Assembly (NCBI RefSeq): GCF_001187725.1
Contig: NZ_LGIQ01000005.1
Span: 433,148-497,147, forward strand
Direction: 5' to 3'
Origin: Brevibacillus reuszeri
Lineage (GTDB): Bacteria; Bacillota; Bacilli; Brevibacillales; Brevibacillaceae
DNA: 64,000 nt
Part shown: positions 54,325-62,538 of the stretch, in pieces
How the letters are laid out: the number at the start of each line of letters is the position of its first letter
Position numbering within the stretch: position 1 is the stretch's first letter
Notes under the pieces: generated by a model
Told to the model about the DNA's origin: nothing
The model's database searches: none
Seen by the model: the letters and a program-made list of their open reading frames with translations, nothing else
Program-made: the position numbers and the translations under genes

Positions 54325-54337
54325 GGCACATCGCCTC

Positions 54338-54415
54338 CTAGAAGACTAAACGCCTTTTCGAAAAACACACCACCGAGCTCGATGAAGTTAGTATGATCCA
54401 TATTCCTTTTTTCAT
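54338..54415 (-). CDS. Mini-ORF, 25 residues, hydrophobic and basic
   Basis: On the minus strand an ATG about 8 bp after GGAG starts MKKGIWIILTSSSSVVCFSK and ends RRLVF; its TAG overlaps the ribosome binding site of the next mini-ORF. The N-terminus has a short hydrophobic run. It follows the lipoprotein gene by about 16 bp. No family is recognised. Confidence 0.25.
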   Translation of the reverse strand: MKKGIWIILTSSSSVVCFSKRRLVF

Positions 54416-54431
54416 ACACCCGGCTCCACAA

Positions 54432-55385
54432 TTATTTCAGGAGATGTTTTTGTAAAGCCATCAGAAACTGCTGGTTGCTGTAAACGGTACCGCCAGCGAG
54501 TACGGGATCGACTGCATTGACGTATGCCTGATTTGCTTTTACTGCTTTTAAGTCCGCCCATGGGGCACTTTGCTGCAGCTGATCGAATGCTGCCGAATCG
54601 GTAGGGGCTCCAATTTTATCGACCATGACAAACAGATAGTCTGGGTCTGCTTGTGTCAGCATCTCCATGGATACCGGCGTGCGCTCTTTTGCCTTTGCGA
54701 CAATGTCAGGTAGTGTAAGGGCTAATTCGGTATAGAGCAGATGGTTGTACCGCTCGTTCTCTGGATAGACGAAAAAGTCGCCCTCTTGATACCATACGGT
54801 CAGTACTTGCTTGTCCTTAAGGGGAACGAGCTTGTCATGCATCGTCTGTGTGTTCTGAGTGAGCTTGTGAATGAGCGTATCGACATTCTCTTCTCTTCCG
54901 CGGACATCTGCCACCAGACGCAGGTTATCGGCCCAGTAAGCACCGTTCGTGGATACAGGGATGACGGTTCCTGCAGCTTGCAGCTTTTGGATGTCTTCCG
55001 CAGAGGTTTTATCCGTGGTCAGAATGACATCAGGTGCGAGGGTCGTCAATTCTGTGATATTGTCTGCGACGTTCCACGGAAGATGCGTTGCATTTTGGGT
55101 GATGGTCGCATACTCATGTGGGAATGTACCATTTTTATCCGTCGTTGCTGCAAAAGGCGGAATTCCGAGCAGTAACGCATCCTCATACGTACCATGAGAG
55201 CCGACGAGTGCGATTTGCTTCGTACGCGCTGGAATCTGGTAACTGTTGCCGAGATATTCGACTGATCTTTTCGGTTTCGATTCTGCTGTATTGTCCGTAT
55301 TGTTTCCCGCAGATCCGCCTGAGCTGCAAGCAGCCAGCAGGATGAGCATAGCAGCCATAGGCATCATTAGTAGTCGTTTATACAT
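54432..55385 (-). CDS. Siderophore/cobalamin-type ABC substrate-binding lipoprotein
   Basis: 317 residues from ATG 55385, 8 bp after GGAG. Lipobox LLAAC (Cys20) is followed by Ser/Gly/Asn linker. The TroA-like (FhuD/FecB) fold is seen in TKQIALVGSHGTYEDALLLGIPPFA, LTTLAPDVILTT, LQAAGTVIPV and the C-terminal YLFVMVDK and YVNAVDPVLAGG. No permease or ATPase is nearby, so it must share a transporter coded elsewhere. No clear Fur box is seen in its 5' region. It is divergent from a LysR gene. Confidence 0.8.
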   Translation of the reverse strand: MYKRLLMMPMAAMLILLAACSSGGSAGNNTDNTAESKPKRSVEYLGNSYQIPARTKQIALVGSHGTYEDALLLGIPPFAATTDKNGTFPHEYATITQNATHLPWNVADNITELTTLAPDVILTTDKTSAEDIQKLQAAGTVIPVSTNGAYWADNLRLVADVRGREENVDTLIHKLTQNTQTMHDKLVPLKDKQVLTVWYQEGDFFVYPENERYNHLLYTELALTLPDIVAKAKERTPVSMEMLTQADPDYLFVMVDKIGAPTDSAAFDQLQQSAPWADLKAVKANQAYVNAVDPVLAGGTVYSNQQFLMALQKHLLK

Positions 55386-55627
55386 ACACGTCACTCCGTT
55401 CTACCGTTCGTTTGGTTTTGCATAGATGAGTCGTCACAGTAAATTATAGGCTACCCGATCCGGCAGGAGTTCTTGTAATCCTGAACATTTTTAAACGTTC
55501 TCATGAATCCTTTTTCTCCCAGGATGATAAAGATGCGAGTTTTTCTTGTCTGAATCCATGAGATGTTCTACGATGGACAAAACCGGCCTGAGGAGGATCA
55601 GACTGAGGATTTCTGAGGTGATAGTAT

Positions 55628-56494
55628 ATGGAATTACGTCATTTGAAGACATTTCATGTCGTTGCAGAATGCCTCAATCTGACGAAAGCAGCAGAGATAC
55701 TCCGTTACAGTCAACCGACAATCAGCTTGCAAATTCAAGCGTTGGAGAAGGATATCGGCCACTCTCTGTTAAACAGGGTAGGGAAGCGAACCTTTCTGAC
55801 ACCAACGGGCAAGCTTTTGAAAAAGCATACGGATAAACTGTTTCGGGATTTGGAAGAGCTGGAGCAGGATTTGCGCAGACTGAAAAAGCCCTTCGGGAAC
55901 TTGAGCATATCGGCACCTGAGTTTTATTGCAGCTATTACTTGTCGCGGCTGTTGAGCATTTATTTGAAGCTCCATCCGCAGGTTCAGATGAAGATGCTTT
56001 GCTACAACAGCAAGGAAACCATCAAGCTGGTCGATACCAGTCAGGTGGACATCGGAATCATTGCGGGATCATGCAACCGGCCGGGGATCGAGGAGATTTT
56101 GATCGATCAGGAGGATATGGTGCTGGAGGTCAATCCACTGATTGTCAAAAATAACTCCCCACAGGAGCTATTTGAGCAATACCCGTTTATTTCCTACGAT
56201 TTGGAGGGTGTTATCAAGGAATGTCTGGACGAAATCAACTGTGTTCCTCATTCTACGATTGAATGCGGAAGTGAAGAAACAATCAAGCGAGCCGTCATGT
56301 CTCAGGCAGGAATCGCCCTGATCAGCGACGTCATCATCGAAAAAGAACTAAAACAAGGCACACTCCAAGAACTGCACCGCTTCCCAAAGCGGCTGCTGAC
56401 ACACCTGATCTATCCCAAAGACCAGAGAGAGTACAGCACAGTAAGCAGCTTCATTGATGTACTCCTGGACGTATGGCCAACATTCCGCACCTGA
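55628..56494 (+). CDS. LysR-family regulator
   Basis: 288 residues. The HTH is at 1-60 (LKTFHVVAECLNLTKAAEILRYSQPTISLQIQALEKDIG), then a linker and an effector domain from about 90 (GNLSISAPEFYCSYYLSRLLSIYLKLHP). It is divergent from the substrate-binding lipoprotein gene (242-bp gap) and upstream of the YfcC transporter and epimerase genes; either may be the target. A terminator follows it. Confidence 0.9.
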   Translation: MELRHLKTFHVVAECLNLTKAAEILRYSQPTISLQIQALEKDIGHSLLNRVGKRTFLTPTGKLLKKHTDKLFRDLEELEQDLRRLKKPFGNLSISAPEFYCSYYLSRLLSIYLKLHPQVQMKMLCYNSKETIKLVDTSQVDIGIIAGSCNRPGIEEILIDQEDMVLEVNPLIVKNNSPQELFEQYPFISYDLEGVIKECLDEINCVPHSTIECGSEETIKRAVMSQAGIALISDVIIEKELKQGTLQELHRFPKRLLTHLIYPKDQREYSTVSSFIDVLLDVWPTFRT

Positions 56495-56507
56495 TAAGGA
56501 AAGAACG

Positions 56508-56544
56508 AAAGCGAATTCGGTTCTCACCAGAGTTCGCTTTTTTC
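56508..56544 (+). terminator. Intrinsic terminator of the LysR gene
   Basis: AAAGCGAA (56508-56515) and TTCGCTTT (56533-56540) with CGG/CC inner pairs, then a T tract. Confidence 0.8.
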
Positions 56545-56604
56545 TTTTTGCATTTCCATCCCTGAAATACTTTCCACCGACCCAAGTGAGGACAAAAGCT
56601 GGCA

Positions 56605-56809
56605 GAGGAAAAAGGAGAAAAGGCAAAGCTCTTTGGGGCTTCACCCAGGCGGAATGGAAAAAAGAGAAACACGCTCTTAAGCGTCCACCTCTGAGAGGCA
56701 ACATGAGTGGACCACTTTTGGACGCGGTTTCGCTTTTTTCCATGCAGCCGGACAGAAACACTTCCCAGCAAAAGCCCCAAGAAGCTGCAACCTTTTCTCC
56801 TTTTTCCTC
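56605..56809. repeat. 205-bp imperfect palindrome with nested hairpins
   Basis: The ends GAGGAAAAAGGAGAAAAGG (56605-56623) and CCTTTTCTCCTTTTTCCTC (56791-56809) are exact reverse complements. Further paired blocks follow inward: TTGGGGCTT with AAGCCCCAA, and ATGGAAAAAAG with CTTTTTTCCAT. The centre carries GTCCAC/GTGGAC with a CCTC/GAGG inner hairpin. Frames that cross it on both strands look like chance. It may be a small non-autonomous element or a folded RNA; it fills most of the 440-bp gap before the YfcC gene. Confidence 0.7.
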
Positions 56810-56935
56810 CCACCACTAAGCTCCGAACGCCCAACCTAAGATTTATTAATGGTTACCATTGAACAAACTAATTTTTCATGAATACTCAAATGGACTACTA
56901 TAAATAAACAGAATTATGAAAAAGGAGTGATCGGT

Positions 56936-58336
56936 GTGCAAAACGACAAGGTAAAAGCAACAGGCCGAAAAAAAGCGATCAACGTTTTTGTCCTACTGTT
57001 TGGTGTTCTGTTAATCGCGACAATCCTTACCCACATCGTGCCAGCTGGTGAATACGCCAGAGTCGATATGGATGGTAGGAGTGTTGTAGATCCGCACTCA
57101 TTCAAACAGGTAGAATCATCCCCTGTCTCATTCTTTCAATTATTTAGTGCCATTCATACGGGGTTGGTAGAAGCCGGGGACATTATCTTTTTCGTTTTTA
57201 TTATCGGAGGAACTTTTGGGGTACTGACAGCTACGGGGGCAGTGGATGCGTTCATTCGTACCTTGTCCAAGAAGCTGAGCAACAAGGAAAAATGGTTAAT
57301 CCCGATCATGATGCTGTTTTTCGCATTTGCGGGTGCCTTCACGGGAATGGCGGAGGAATCGCTGGCGTATATTCCGATGCTGGTGCCACTCGCCGTATCT
57401 CTTGGATTCGATGTCATTACCGGTACAGCAATCGTTTTGGTAGGGGCGTCTATTGGTTTTACGACAGCGATTATGAATCCGTTTACAGTAGGGATTGCCC
57501 AAGGCATTGCCCAACTGCCTATCTTCTCAGGAATCGGATATCGCATTGTATTGTTCGTCATCATGTATGTCGTTTCCGTTGCTTTTATTTATCGCTATGC
57601 AATGAAAGTGAAAAAGAACCGTTCGCTTGGCTTTTACGGTGAAGGAGTCACCTATGATGTAAGCCAGCAGATTGACGACCAGCCTTTATCGAGAACGCAC
57701 AAAATAGTTCTTACGTGCTTCCTGCTTAATTTTGTTGTTTTGATTTATGGGGTTCTCCAATTCAAGTGGTACATTACAGAAATTTCTGCCTTGTTTGTCG
57801 TACTGTCTATCGTGATCACGCTCATTGGGCGACTGTCCGCCAACCAGTACATTGAAGCATTCATGAAAGGTGCCGCTGGCATGCTGGCAGGCTGCCTGAT
57901 CATCGGGCTTTCCCGCGCGACACTGGTTGTATTGAACGAAGGACATATCATTGATACACTTTTGTTCCACGCCTCCAGCGTATTGGATGAAATCCCGTCC
58001 ACGATGAGTGCAGGCGGAATGTTTATCCTGCAAGCGATGATCCACTTTATCGTACCGTCTGGCAGTGGACAAGCAGCACTAACGATGCCAATCATGGCGC
58101 CACTCGCAGACCTGGTGGGTGTAACGCGCCAAACAGCGGTCCTCTCCTTCTCCTTGGCTGACGGGATTGGAAACATCATTTTCCCGACATCGGGCTATTT
58201 TATGGCTGGACTCGCTTTGGCAGGCATCCCATGGAGCCGTTGGGCAAAATGGATTTTGCCTTTGATTTTGACTCAATTTGCCATCGGACTTATCGCTGTT
58301 CTGGTCGCAAACCTTATGCATTATGGACCCTTTTAA
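56936..58336 (+). CDS. YfcC-family/DcuC-like transporter
   Basis: 466 residues from GTG 56936, 8 bp after AAAGGAG. The YfcC family is recognised by LTHIVPAGEY near the N-terminus, AFTGMAEESLAYIPMLVPLAVSLGFD, GFTTAIMNPFTVGIAQGIAQLPIFSG and HFIVPSGSGQAALTMPIMAPLADLVGVTRQTAVLSF. Around 12 TM helices. The family is thought to move small carboxylates, amino acids or dipeptides. It precedes an enolase-superfamily epimerase by 36 bp, so both are probably in one operon. Confidence 0.85.
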   Translation: MQNDKVKATGRKKAINVFVLLFGVLLIATILTHIVPAGEYARVDMDGRSVVDPHSFKQVESSPVSFFQLFSAIHTGLVEAGDIIFFVFIIGGTFGVLTATGAVDAFIRTLSKKLSNKEKWLIPIMMLFFAFAGAFTGMAEESLAYIPMLVPLAVSLGFDVITGTAIVLVGASIGFTTAIMNPFTVGIAQGIAQLPIFSGIGYRIVLFVIMYVVSVAFIYRYAMKVKKNRSLGFYGEGVTYDVSQQIDDQPLSRTHKIVLTCFLLNFVVLIYGVLQFKWYITEISALFVVLSIVITLIGRLSANQYIEAFMKGAAGMLAGCLIIGLSRATLVVLNEGHIIDTLLFHASSVLDEIPSTMSAGGMFILQAMIHFIVPSGSGQAALTMPIMAPLADLVGVTRQTAVLSFSLADGIGNIIFPTSGYFMAGLALAGIPWSRWAKWILPLILTQFAIGLIAVLVANLMHYGPF

Positions 58337-58372
58337 AACAAGCATGAACAATAAATGGAACGGAGGTTTCGC

Positions 58373-59482
58373 ATGAAAATAGTGTCGATCGAGGTTTTTG
58401 CCACCGAGCTTCCTTTGCTGCGCCCGTTCATCGTTGCATACGATGCCTTTCATGAGCTGCCGAGTATTATTGTAAAAATGACTACAGATACCGGGATTGT
58501 CGGCTATGGCGAAGGAATGCCGGACCCGCACGTGACGGGAGAAACCTTTTACAGCACATACGAGATGTTGAGCCGGGATGTAGCACTGCTGCTGCTTGGT
58601 GAAAATCCATTCGATATTGAGAAGATTCATAAAATCATGTCTGCTGCCGTGTATCATGCTCCTAGCGCAAAGGCAGCAATCGATATTGCCTGCTTTGACG
58701 TCATGGGCAAAGCAACAGGCCAGCCTGTGTACAATCTGCTCGGTGGGAAGGTGCACTCGTCGTTATCCGTCCCTTATGTTATCAGTATTTTGCCGCCGGA
58801 AGAAATGGCCAGCCAAGCAGCAGACGCCGTGAAAGCTGGATATACAAGCATCAAAATCAAGGTGGGAGACGATCCGGGAACAGATGTCAAACGGATTCGA
58901 GCGGTCCGAGAAGCAATCGGAACAACGATCCAGCTGCGGGTAGATGCCAATCAGGGATGGCGAAATGTAGCAACGACGATGCGTGTTCTGAAGCAAGTCG
59001 AGGATTGCGAGATGGAATGGATTGAGCAACCCGTGCTGGCGGATGACATCATTGGTCTGGCAGAGGTGCGGCAGAAAACAACCATCCCGGTCATGATTGA
59101 TGAGGGACTGCATGGTGACAAGGAAATGAGAGAAGTCATCATGAGGCAGGCAGCAGATTTGATCAATATTAAGCTGATGAAATGCGGGGGGTTGTATCCT
59201 GCATGCAAGCTCGTAGCTCAGGCAGAGATGGCTGGCATGGGATGTCAAATCGGCTCTATGGTGGAATCATCGATTGCAACTGCGGCAGGAGCACACCTTT
59301 CGATTGCCAAGAGCATGATTTTTTCCAATGAAATGGTGGGACCACTCATGTTTTCTCGTGACTTTGGTGTACTGACTTATGAGAAAAATGAGTTGCTGGT
59401 TACGGATGCCCCAGGCTTGGGTGTAGATGTAAACGAGGCAACCGTGCGAGAATTAAGCGTTCAATCGACACTTATTCAATAG
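58373..59482 (+). CDS. Enolase-superfamily enzyme, probably dipeptide epimerase
   Basis: 369 residues from ATG 58373 after CGGAGGT. The muconate-lactonizing subgroup pattern is YTSIKIKVG (catalytic KxK), RVDANQGW, EWIEQPV and IDEGLHGD as metal ligands, and INIKLMKCGGL with the second catalytic Lys. L-Ala-D/L-Glu epimerases have this layout. The linked transporter could import the dipeptide. Muconate cycloisomerase or N-acylamino acid racemase are the alternatives. Confidence 0.85.
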   Translation: MKIVSIEVFATELPLLRPFIVAYDAFHELPSIIVKMTTDTGIVGYGEGMPDPHVTGETFYSTYEMLSRDVALLLLGENPFDIEKIHKIMSAAVYHAPSAKAAIDIACFDVMGKATGQPVYNLLGGKVHSSLSVPYVISILPPEEMASQAADAVKAGYTSIKIKVGDDPGTDVKRIRAVREAIGTTIQLRVDANQGWRNVATTMRVLKQVEDCEMEWIEQPVLADDIIGLAEVRQKTTIPVMIDEGLHGDKEMREVIMRQAADLINIKLMKCGGLYPACKLVAQAEMAGMGCQIGSMVESSIATAAGAHLSIAKSMIFSNEMVGPLMFSRDFGVLTYEKNELLVTDAPGLGVDVNEATVRELSVQSTLIQ

Positions 59483-59580
59483 CGCGTTCAAAAAATGGTT
59501 GTAGAAATGGCTGCTTTCCTGGATGTAACGGGGAGCGGCCATCGGCTTTTCTGGATCGTCTCATAAAATGCTCCGTGCTT

Positions 59581-59606
59581 GTTTCAGTCGCGATGCTCAT
59601 GGGTAA
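59581..59606 (+). promoter_or_regulatory. Sigma-B-type promoter of the GSP17M gene
   Basis: GTTTCA (59581-59586), 14 bp, GGGTAA (59601-59606) fits the sigma-B consensus (GTTTaa, 12-15 bp, GGGwAt). It lies 80 bp before the gene. Confidence 0.8.
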
Positions 59607-59686
59607 TACAGCATAGCAAGACGAACAAGCTGGATTGAGACCATCGTCTCCATCCTTCATCCACATTCCACTTAGGAGGGATTTCG

Positions 59687-60079
59687 ATGAATACTTTGGA
59701 AACGAAAGTGAAAACAGTCCGAAATGTAAATGAAGCCAGGCTGCAGGTCGCAAAGTTTAGACAAGACGGCTATCGGGAAGACCAAATTTACGTGCTTGCC
59801 TACGACAGGGATCGTACCGAGCGTGTAGCAAACGAAGCAAATGCAGAGCAGATTGGAGTATGGGAAGAAGGCTTTGGCACGGCGATCGCTAACGTATTTC
59901 GCTCTCGCGATGAAGAACTGCGAGCAAAGCTCAGATCCATGGGATTCATTTCGTCAGATGCAGAGCGTCTCGAAATGCAAATGGAAAATGATCACATCGT
60001 CGTGATTGCCTGGGGTGGAACCTACTACGACGGCAACGACTATGATCCTACGATCTATTACTATCCACCGATGTTCTAA
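59687..60079 (+). CDS. General stress protein 17M-like (YflT domain)
   Basis: 130 residues behind TTAGGAGG. The N-terminal 90 residues form the heat-induced stress protein YflT domain (TVRNVNEARLQVAKFRQDGYREDQIYVLAYDRDRTERV), and the C-terminus is Tyr/Asp/Pro rich (YYDGNDYDPTIYYYPPMF). Homologues are sigma-B members of unknown action. The sigma-B-like promoter upstream agrees. Confidence 0.88.
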   Translation: MNTLETKVKTVRNVNEARLQVAKFRQDGYREDQIYVLAYDRDRTERVANEANAEQIGVWEEGFGTAIANVFRSRDEELRAKLRSMGFISSDAERLEMQMENDHIVVIAWGGTYYDGNDYDPTIYYYPPMF

Positions 60080-60095
60080 CGCAAGGATACTCGAG

Positions 60096-60136
60096 GAGAG
60101 CTTTTTCCCAGCGGTTTTTGGGAAAAGCTCTTTCTT
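60096..60136 (+). terminator. Intrinsic terminator of the GSP17M gene
   Basis: GAGAGCTTTTTCCCA (60096-60110) and TGGGAAAAGCTC (60119-60130) with a TTTCTTT tail. Confidence 0.8.
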
Positions 60137-60279
60137 TGGGAATGACTCGTCATCACCATTATGAAAAAGGGGATGAATGAATCAAGAGGAACAGGGAGAG
60201 GGCCATGAGCTTCTCTCACAAACCAGAGGCAGGGGTAAGCTGGAAATCCATCTCGGTGGATGTCCGGCTTTTTTTGTAC
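60137..60279 (+). other. Short segment ending in a second terminator; possible small RNA or peptide
   Basis: Between two plus-strand terminators there are about 100 bases. They include AAAAAGGGG next to ATG 60173 and a 33-codon frame from ATG 60205 that reads through the second hairpin (60238-60269: AGCTGGAAATCCA with TGGATGTCCGGCT, then T7). No other promoter is certain. A small RNA or a read-through product of the GSP17M transcript is possible. Confidence 0.3.
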
Positions 60280-60296
60280 CAGCACGAAACAAAAAA

Positions 60297-60333
60297 ACAA
60301 CCATAGTCACTGTCAAGATCAGACTATGGTTGT
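60297..60333 (-). terminator. Terminator of the minus-strand YtxH unit
   Basis: ACAACCATAGTC (60297-60308) and GACTATGGTTGT (60322-60333) are complementary; on the minus strand a T7 run follows. Confidence 0.85.
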
Positions 60334-60347
60334 AAGGATCAGCGAAG

Positions 60348-60761
60348 CTATTGGATTGGGTCAGGAATCTGGTTCTTATCAATGATCTCACTACCTGTTT
60401 TCAAATCCTTCATTTCATCTCCGAGCTTTTTCATTTCATCCATGCTTTGCGCCATCGAGCTGTTTTGTGCCCCTTCCAGCGTCATTTGTGACCACTCGCA
60501 CAACTGCTGCTCCAGCTCGATAAGTTTATCAAGCGCCGCTTTTTGTATGTGCAGAGGAACATTTTTATCGCCTGCAAATTCGGCTTCTTCAAAGTTAATA
60601 ATGTGGTGCCCTTGCTCATAGGTAACAGTGTTGACGAGCAGTGGATAAACGGCTCCTGTCTCTTCGCAGATGATGCTGAGACGATACGTCGAAGTGATGG
60701 CATGATGGATTCGTTCCAGGCCCAGCTCTACCAATTGCTGATGCATCTTCGTTGGTTCCAT
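60348..60761 (-). CDS. Conserved-looking hypothetical protein of the YtxH unit
   Basis: 137 residues from ATG 60761 after AAGGGGAGAT. The protein is soluble and acidic with a helical C-terminus (LIELEQQLCEWSQMTLEGA, then Met/Lys/Asp-rich). The middle part VYPLLVNTVTYEQGHHIINFEEAEF is beta-like. No domain is recognised. It starts 60 bp after the YtxH gene stop and shares the terminator, so it is likely part of the same stress unit. Confidence 0.6.
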   Translation of the reverse strand: MEPTKMHQQLVELGLERIHHAITSTYRLSIICEETGAVYPLLVNTVTYEQGHHIINFEEAEFAGDKNVPLHIQKAALDKLIELEQQLCEWSQMTLEGAQNSSMAQSMDEMKKLGDEMKDLKTGSEIIDKNQIPDPIQ

Positions 60762-60821
60762 ATAAATCTCCCCTTTTGAAAAGAATTCATATTGGCGATG
60801 GACTTTTGGAGAAGCTTAAGC

Positions 60822-61130
60822 TTACCCTTGCATGTCTTCCTTAACCGTCTGGAGGGTATCTGAGATGATTTGTTTTCCCTCCTGTGCTTTTTCGGAAAGC
60901 TCAGAAGCTTGTATACTAATGGTGTCTGCTGCATTCGTTGCTCTCTGTTTTAAGGTGGAGGCGAGATCGCGTGTTTTGTCGCTGAGAGAATGGATCGCGT
61001 TGGACAAATCCTCGCGCAGAGCTGAGCCAGATTTCGGTGCCAGCAACAGGGAAGCGGCAGCTCCGATCGCACCTCCGATCAGAATTCCCGTCAAAAGACC
61101 GCTTTTATTGTTTTCAGGTGTTTGATTCAT
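60822..61130 (-). CDS. YtxH-domain general stress protein
   Basis: 102 residues. An N-terminal Gly-rich membrane segment (GLLTGILIGGAIGAAASLLLAPKSG, about 11-35) with the typical LLLAPKSGSALREDL motif defines the YtxH family. The rest is an amphipathic, Apolipoprotein-like helix of Ser/Thr/Lys/Glu. YtxH belongs to the sigma-B operon ytxGHJ in Bacillus subtilis; a YtxG-like gene is at the window end. A sigma-B-like site precedes this gene on the minus strand. Confidence 0.86.
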   Translation of the reverse strand: MNQTPENNKSGLLTGILIGGAIGAAASLLLAPKSGSALREDLSNAIHSLSDKTRDLASTLKQRATNAADTISIQASELSEKAQEGKQIISDTLQTVKEDMQG

Positions 61131-61177
61131 CGTCCATCTCTCCTTTTTGTTTCTCGAATTTTGCTGCTTACTTTTCT

Positions 61178-61203
61178 ATAAACTTGTTTTTTGGCTTTGA
61201 AAC
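61178..61203 (-). promoter_or_regulatory. Weaker sigma-B-like promoter of the YtxH gene
   Basis: On the minus strand GTTTCA, 14 bp, GTTTAT lies about 48 bp before the ATG. The -35 box is good; the -10 box keeps four of six consensus bases. Confidence 0.45.
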
Positions 61204-61233
61204 AGGAAAATGCCTCATCTTGAAAAAACAGCT

Positions 61234-61259
61234 GTTTGAATCTGGAATCGGGTGGGTAG
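61234..61259 (+). promoter_or_regulatory. Sigma-B-type promoter of the rsbY-like gene
   Basis: GTTTGA (61234-61239), 14 bp, GGGTAG (61254-61259), 92 bp before the start. Its spacer TCTGGAATCGGGT resembles the spacer of the 63501 promoter. Confidence 0.75.
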
Positions 61260-61351
61260 TAAAGGGAAGGAGCTCTCTACCAAATCGTGCTATGATAAAA
61301 GGAATGGACGTGGAGAGCGTCCCCTGATTTTTTCTTTGATAGGGGGTTGCT

Positions 61352-62488
61352 ATGAATATTGTCATTGTGGACGACAACGAAACCAATCTGGTCATCATCG
61401 AAAAAATTTTGCGAAAAGCTGGCTATCAAGATTTGGTTCTGCTCTCGTCAGCCAAAGAGCTCTATCAGTTTCTCGGCATGGATTCACATACAGCTGGAGA
61501 GGTCCCCGTAGATTTAATCCTGCTAGACTTGATGATGCCGGAAATTGACGGCGTAGAAGCATGCCGAACTATATTGAATCAGGAGAGGCTACGCGATCTT
61601 CCTATCATTTTTGTCACAGCGATGGGAGATTCTTATAAGATGGCCGAGGCACTGGATGCTGGTGCCCTTGATTATGTCATGAAGCCGATCAACAAAGTGG
61701 AGCTGCTGGCCCGCATCCGTTCGACCCTGCGCTTGAAGCGCGAAAAGGATTTACGCAAGGAGCGGGACAAACGAATACAGAATGAGCTAGCTTTAGCCAA
61801 ACAAGTTCAACGCAGTATGCTCAGCAGTCCTATTCATGATCAAGCGATAGATATATCGGCTGTCTACGAGCCTTCCTCAGAGCTGGCAGGGGATTTATAC
61901 GCCTGGTATCAAATTGCTCCAAACCGTTATGCCGTCCTATTGCTGGATATGATGGGGCATGGGATTTCCTCCTCGCTTGTATGCATGTACATGTACGCTG
62001 CCCTAAAAGATACGATGATGGGGGTAAGTGAGCCAAAAGCGGTCATGAAGGAGCTCAACCGTCGTATGAACCAGCTGCAGATGACAGATCGTTTAATGAA
62101 CTACTACTTTACGGCGATTTACCTGGTGCTGGATACGGAACAGCGAACGATTCAATACGTGAACGCCGGTCATCCTGCAGGCGTTGCCGTGGTTGATGGA
62201 AAAGCGGTTTCGCTCGACAAAGGTTGTTGTGCCTTGGGGTTTTTTGAGAAAATAGAGATCGACCAAGTCGAGATTTCATACGACAAGGAGTCTCGTATCA
62301 TTCTGTTCACTGACGGTTTGGTTGAAAGCCTGGAGGGACGCTATGAGAATGGCGCAGTCCCGTTTATGAGCAGACTGCGAGAGCAGGATGTACATGATCC
62401 GATTGGCTTCGTACAAAAGCTGGAGCAGGGGACAGGAGACGCCGAGCCAAAGGACGATAGGTGCTTGGTCATGATTTCTACCAAATGA
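61352..62488 (+). CDS. rsbY: Response regulator fused to PP2C phosphatase, RsbY/RsbP-like
   Basis: 378 residues. The receiver domain (1-125) has IVIVDDNE, acceptor Asp59 in LLDLMMPEID and the lysine in YVMKPINK. A helical linker (LRLKREKDLRKERDKRIQNELALAKQVQRSML) leads to a PPM/SpoIIE-type phosphatase (about 160-375) with SELAGDLYAWYQI, LLLDMMGHGISSSL, INAGHP-like YVNAGHPAG and ILFTDGLVES. This is the layout of Bacillus cereus RsbY, which dephosphorylates RsbV to release sigma-B. It is followed 50 bp later by a STAS gene. Confidence 0.9.
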   Translation: MNIVIVDDNETNLVIIEKILRKAGYQDLVLLSSAKELYQFLGMDSHTAGEVPVDLILLDLMMPEIDGVEACRTILNQERLRDLPIIFVTAMGDSYKMAEALDAGALDYVMKPINKVELLARIRSTLRLKREKDLRKERDKRIQNELALAKQVQRSMLSSPIHDQAIDISAVYEPSSELAGDLYAWYQIAPNRYAVLLLDMMGHGISSSLVCMYMYAALKDTMMGVSEPKAVMKELNRRMNQLQMTDRLMNYYFTAIYLVLDTEQRTIQYVNAGHPAGVAVVDGKAVSLDKGCCALGFFEKIEIDQVEISYDKESRIILFTDGLVESLEGRYENGAVPFMSRLREQDVHDPIGFVQKLEQGTGDAEPKDDRCLVMISTK

Positions 62489-62538
62489 TGATTGTGGATG
62501 GAAAGCTACCAAAAAAATACATAGAGGGAGTGAGGGAA

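Noticed and set aside
56451..56834. Frames of about 120 residues on both strands across 56.45-56.83 kb
   Set aside because: They arise from the 205-bp palindrome and the end of the LysR gene; low-complexity Lys/Phe/Ser sequence with no ribosome binding site.
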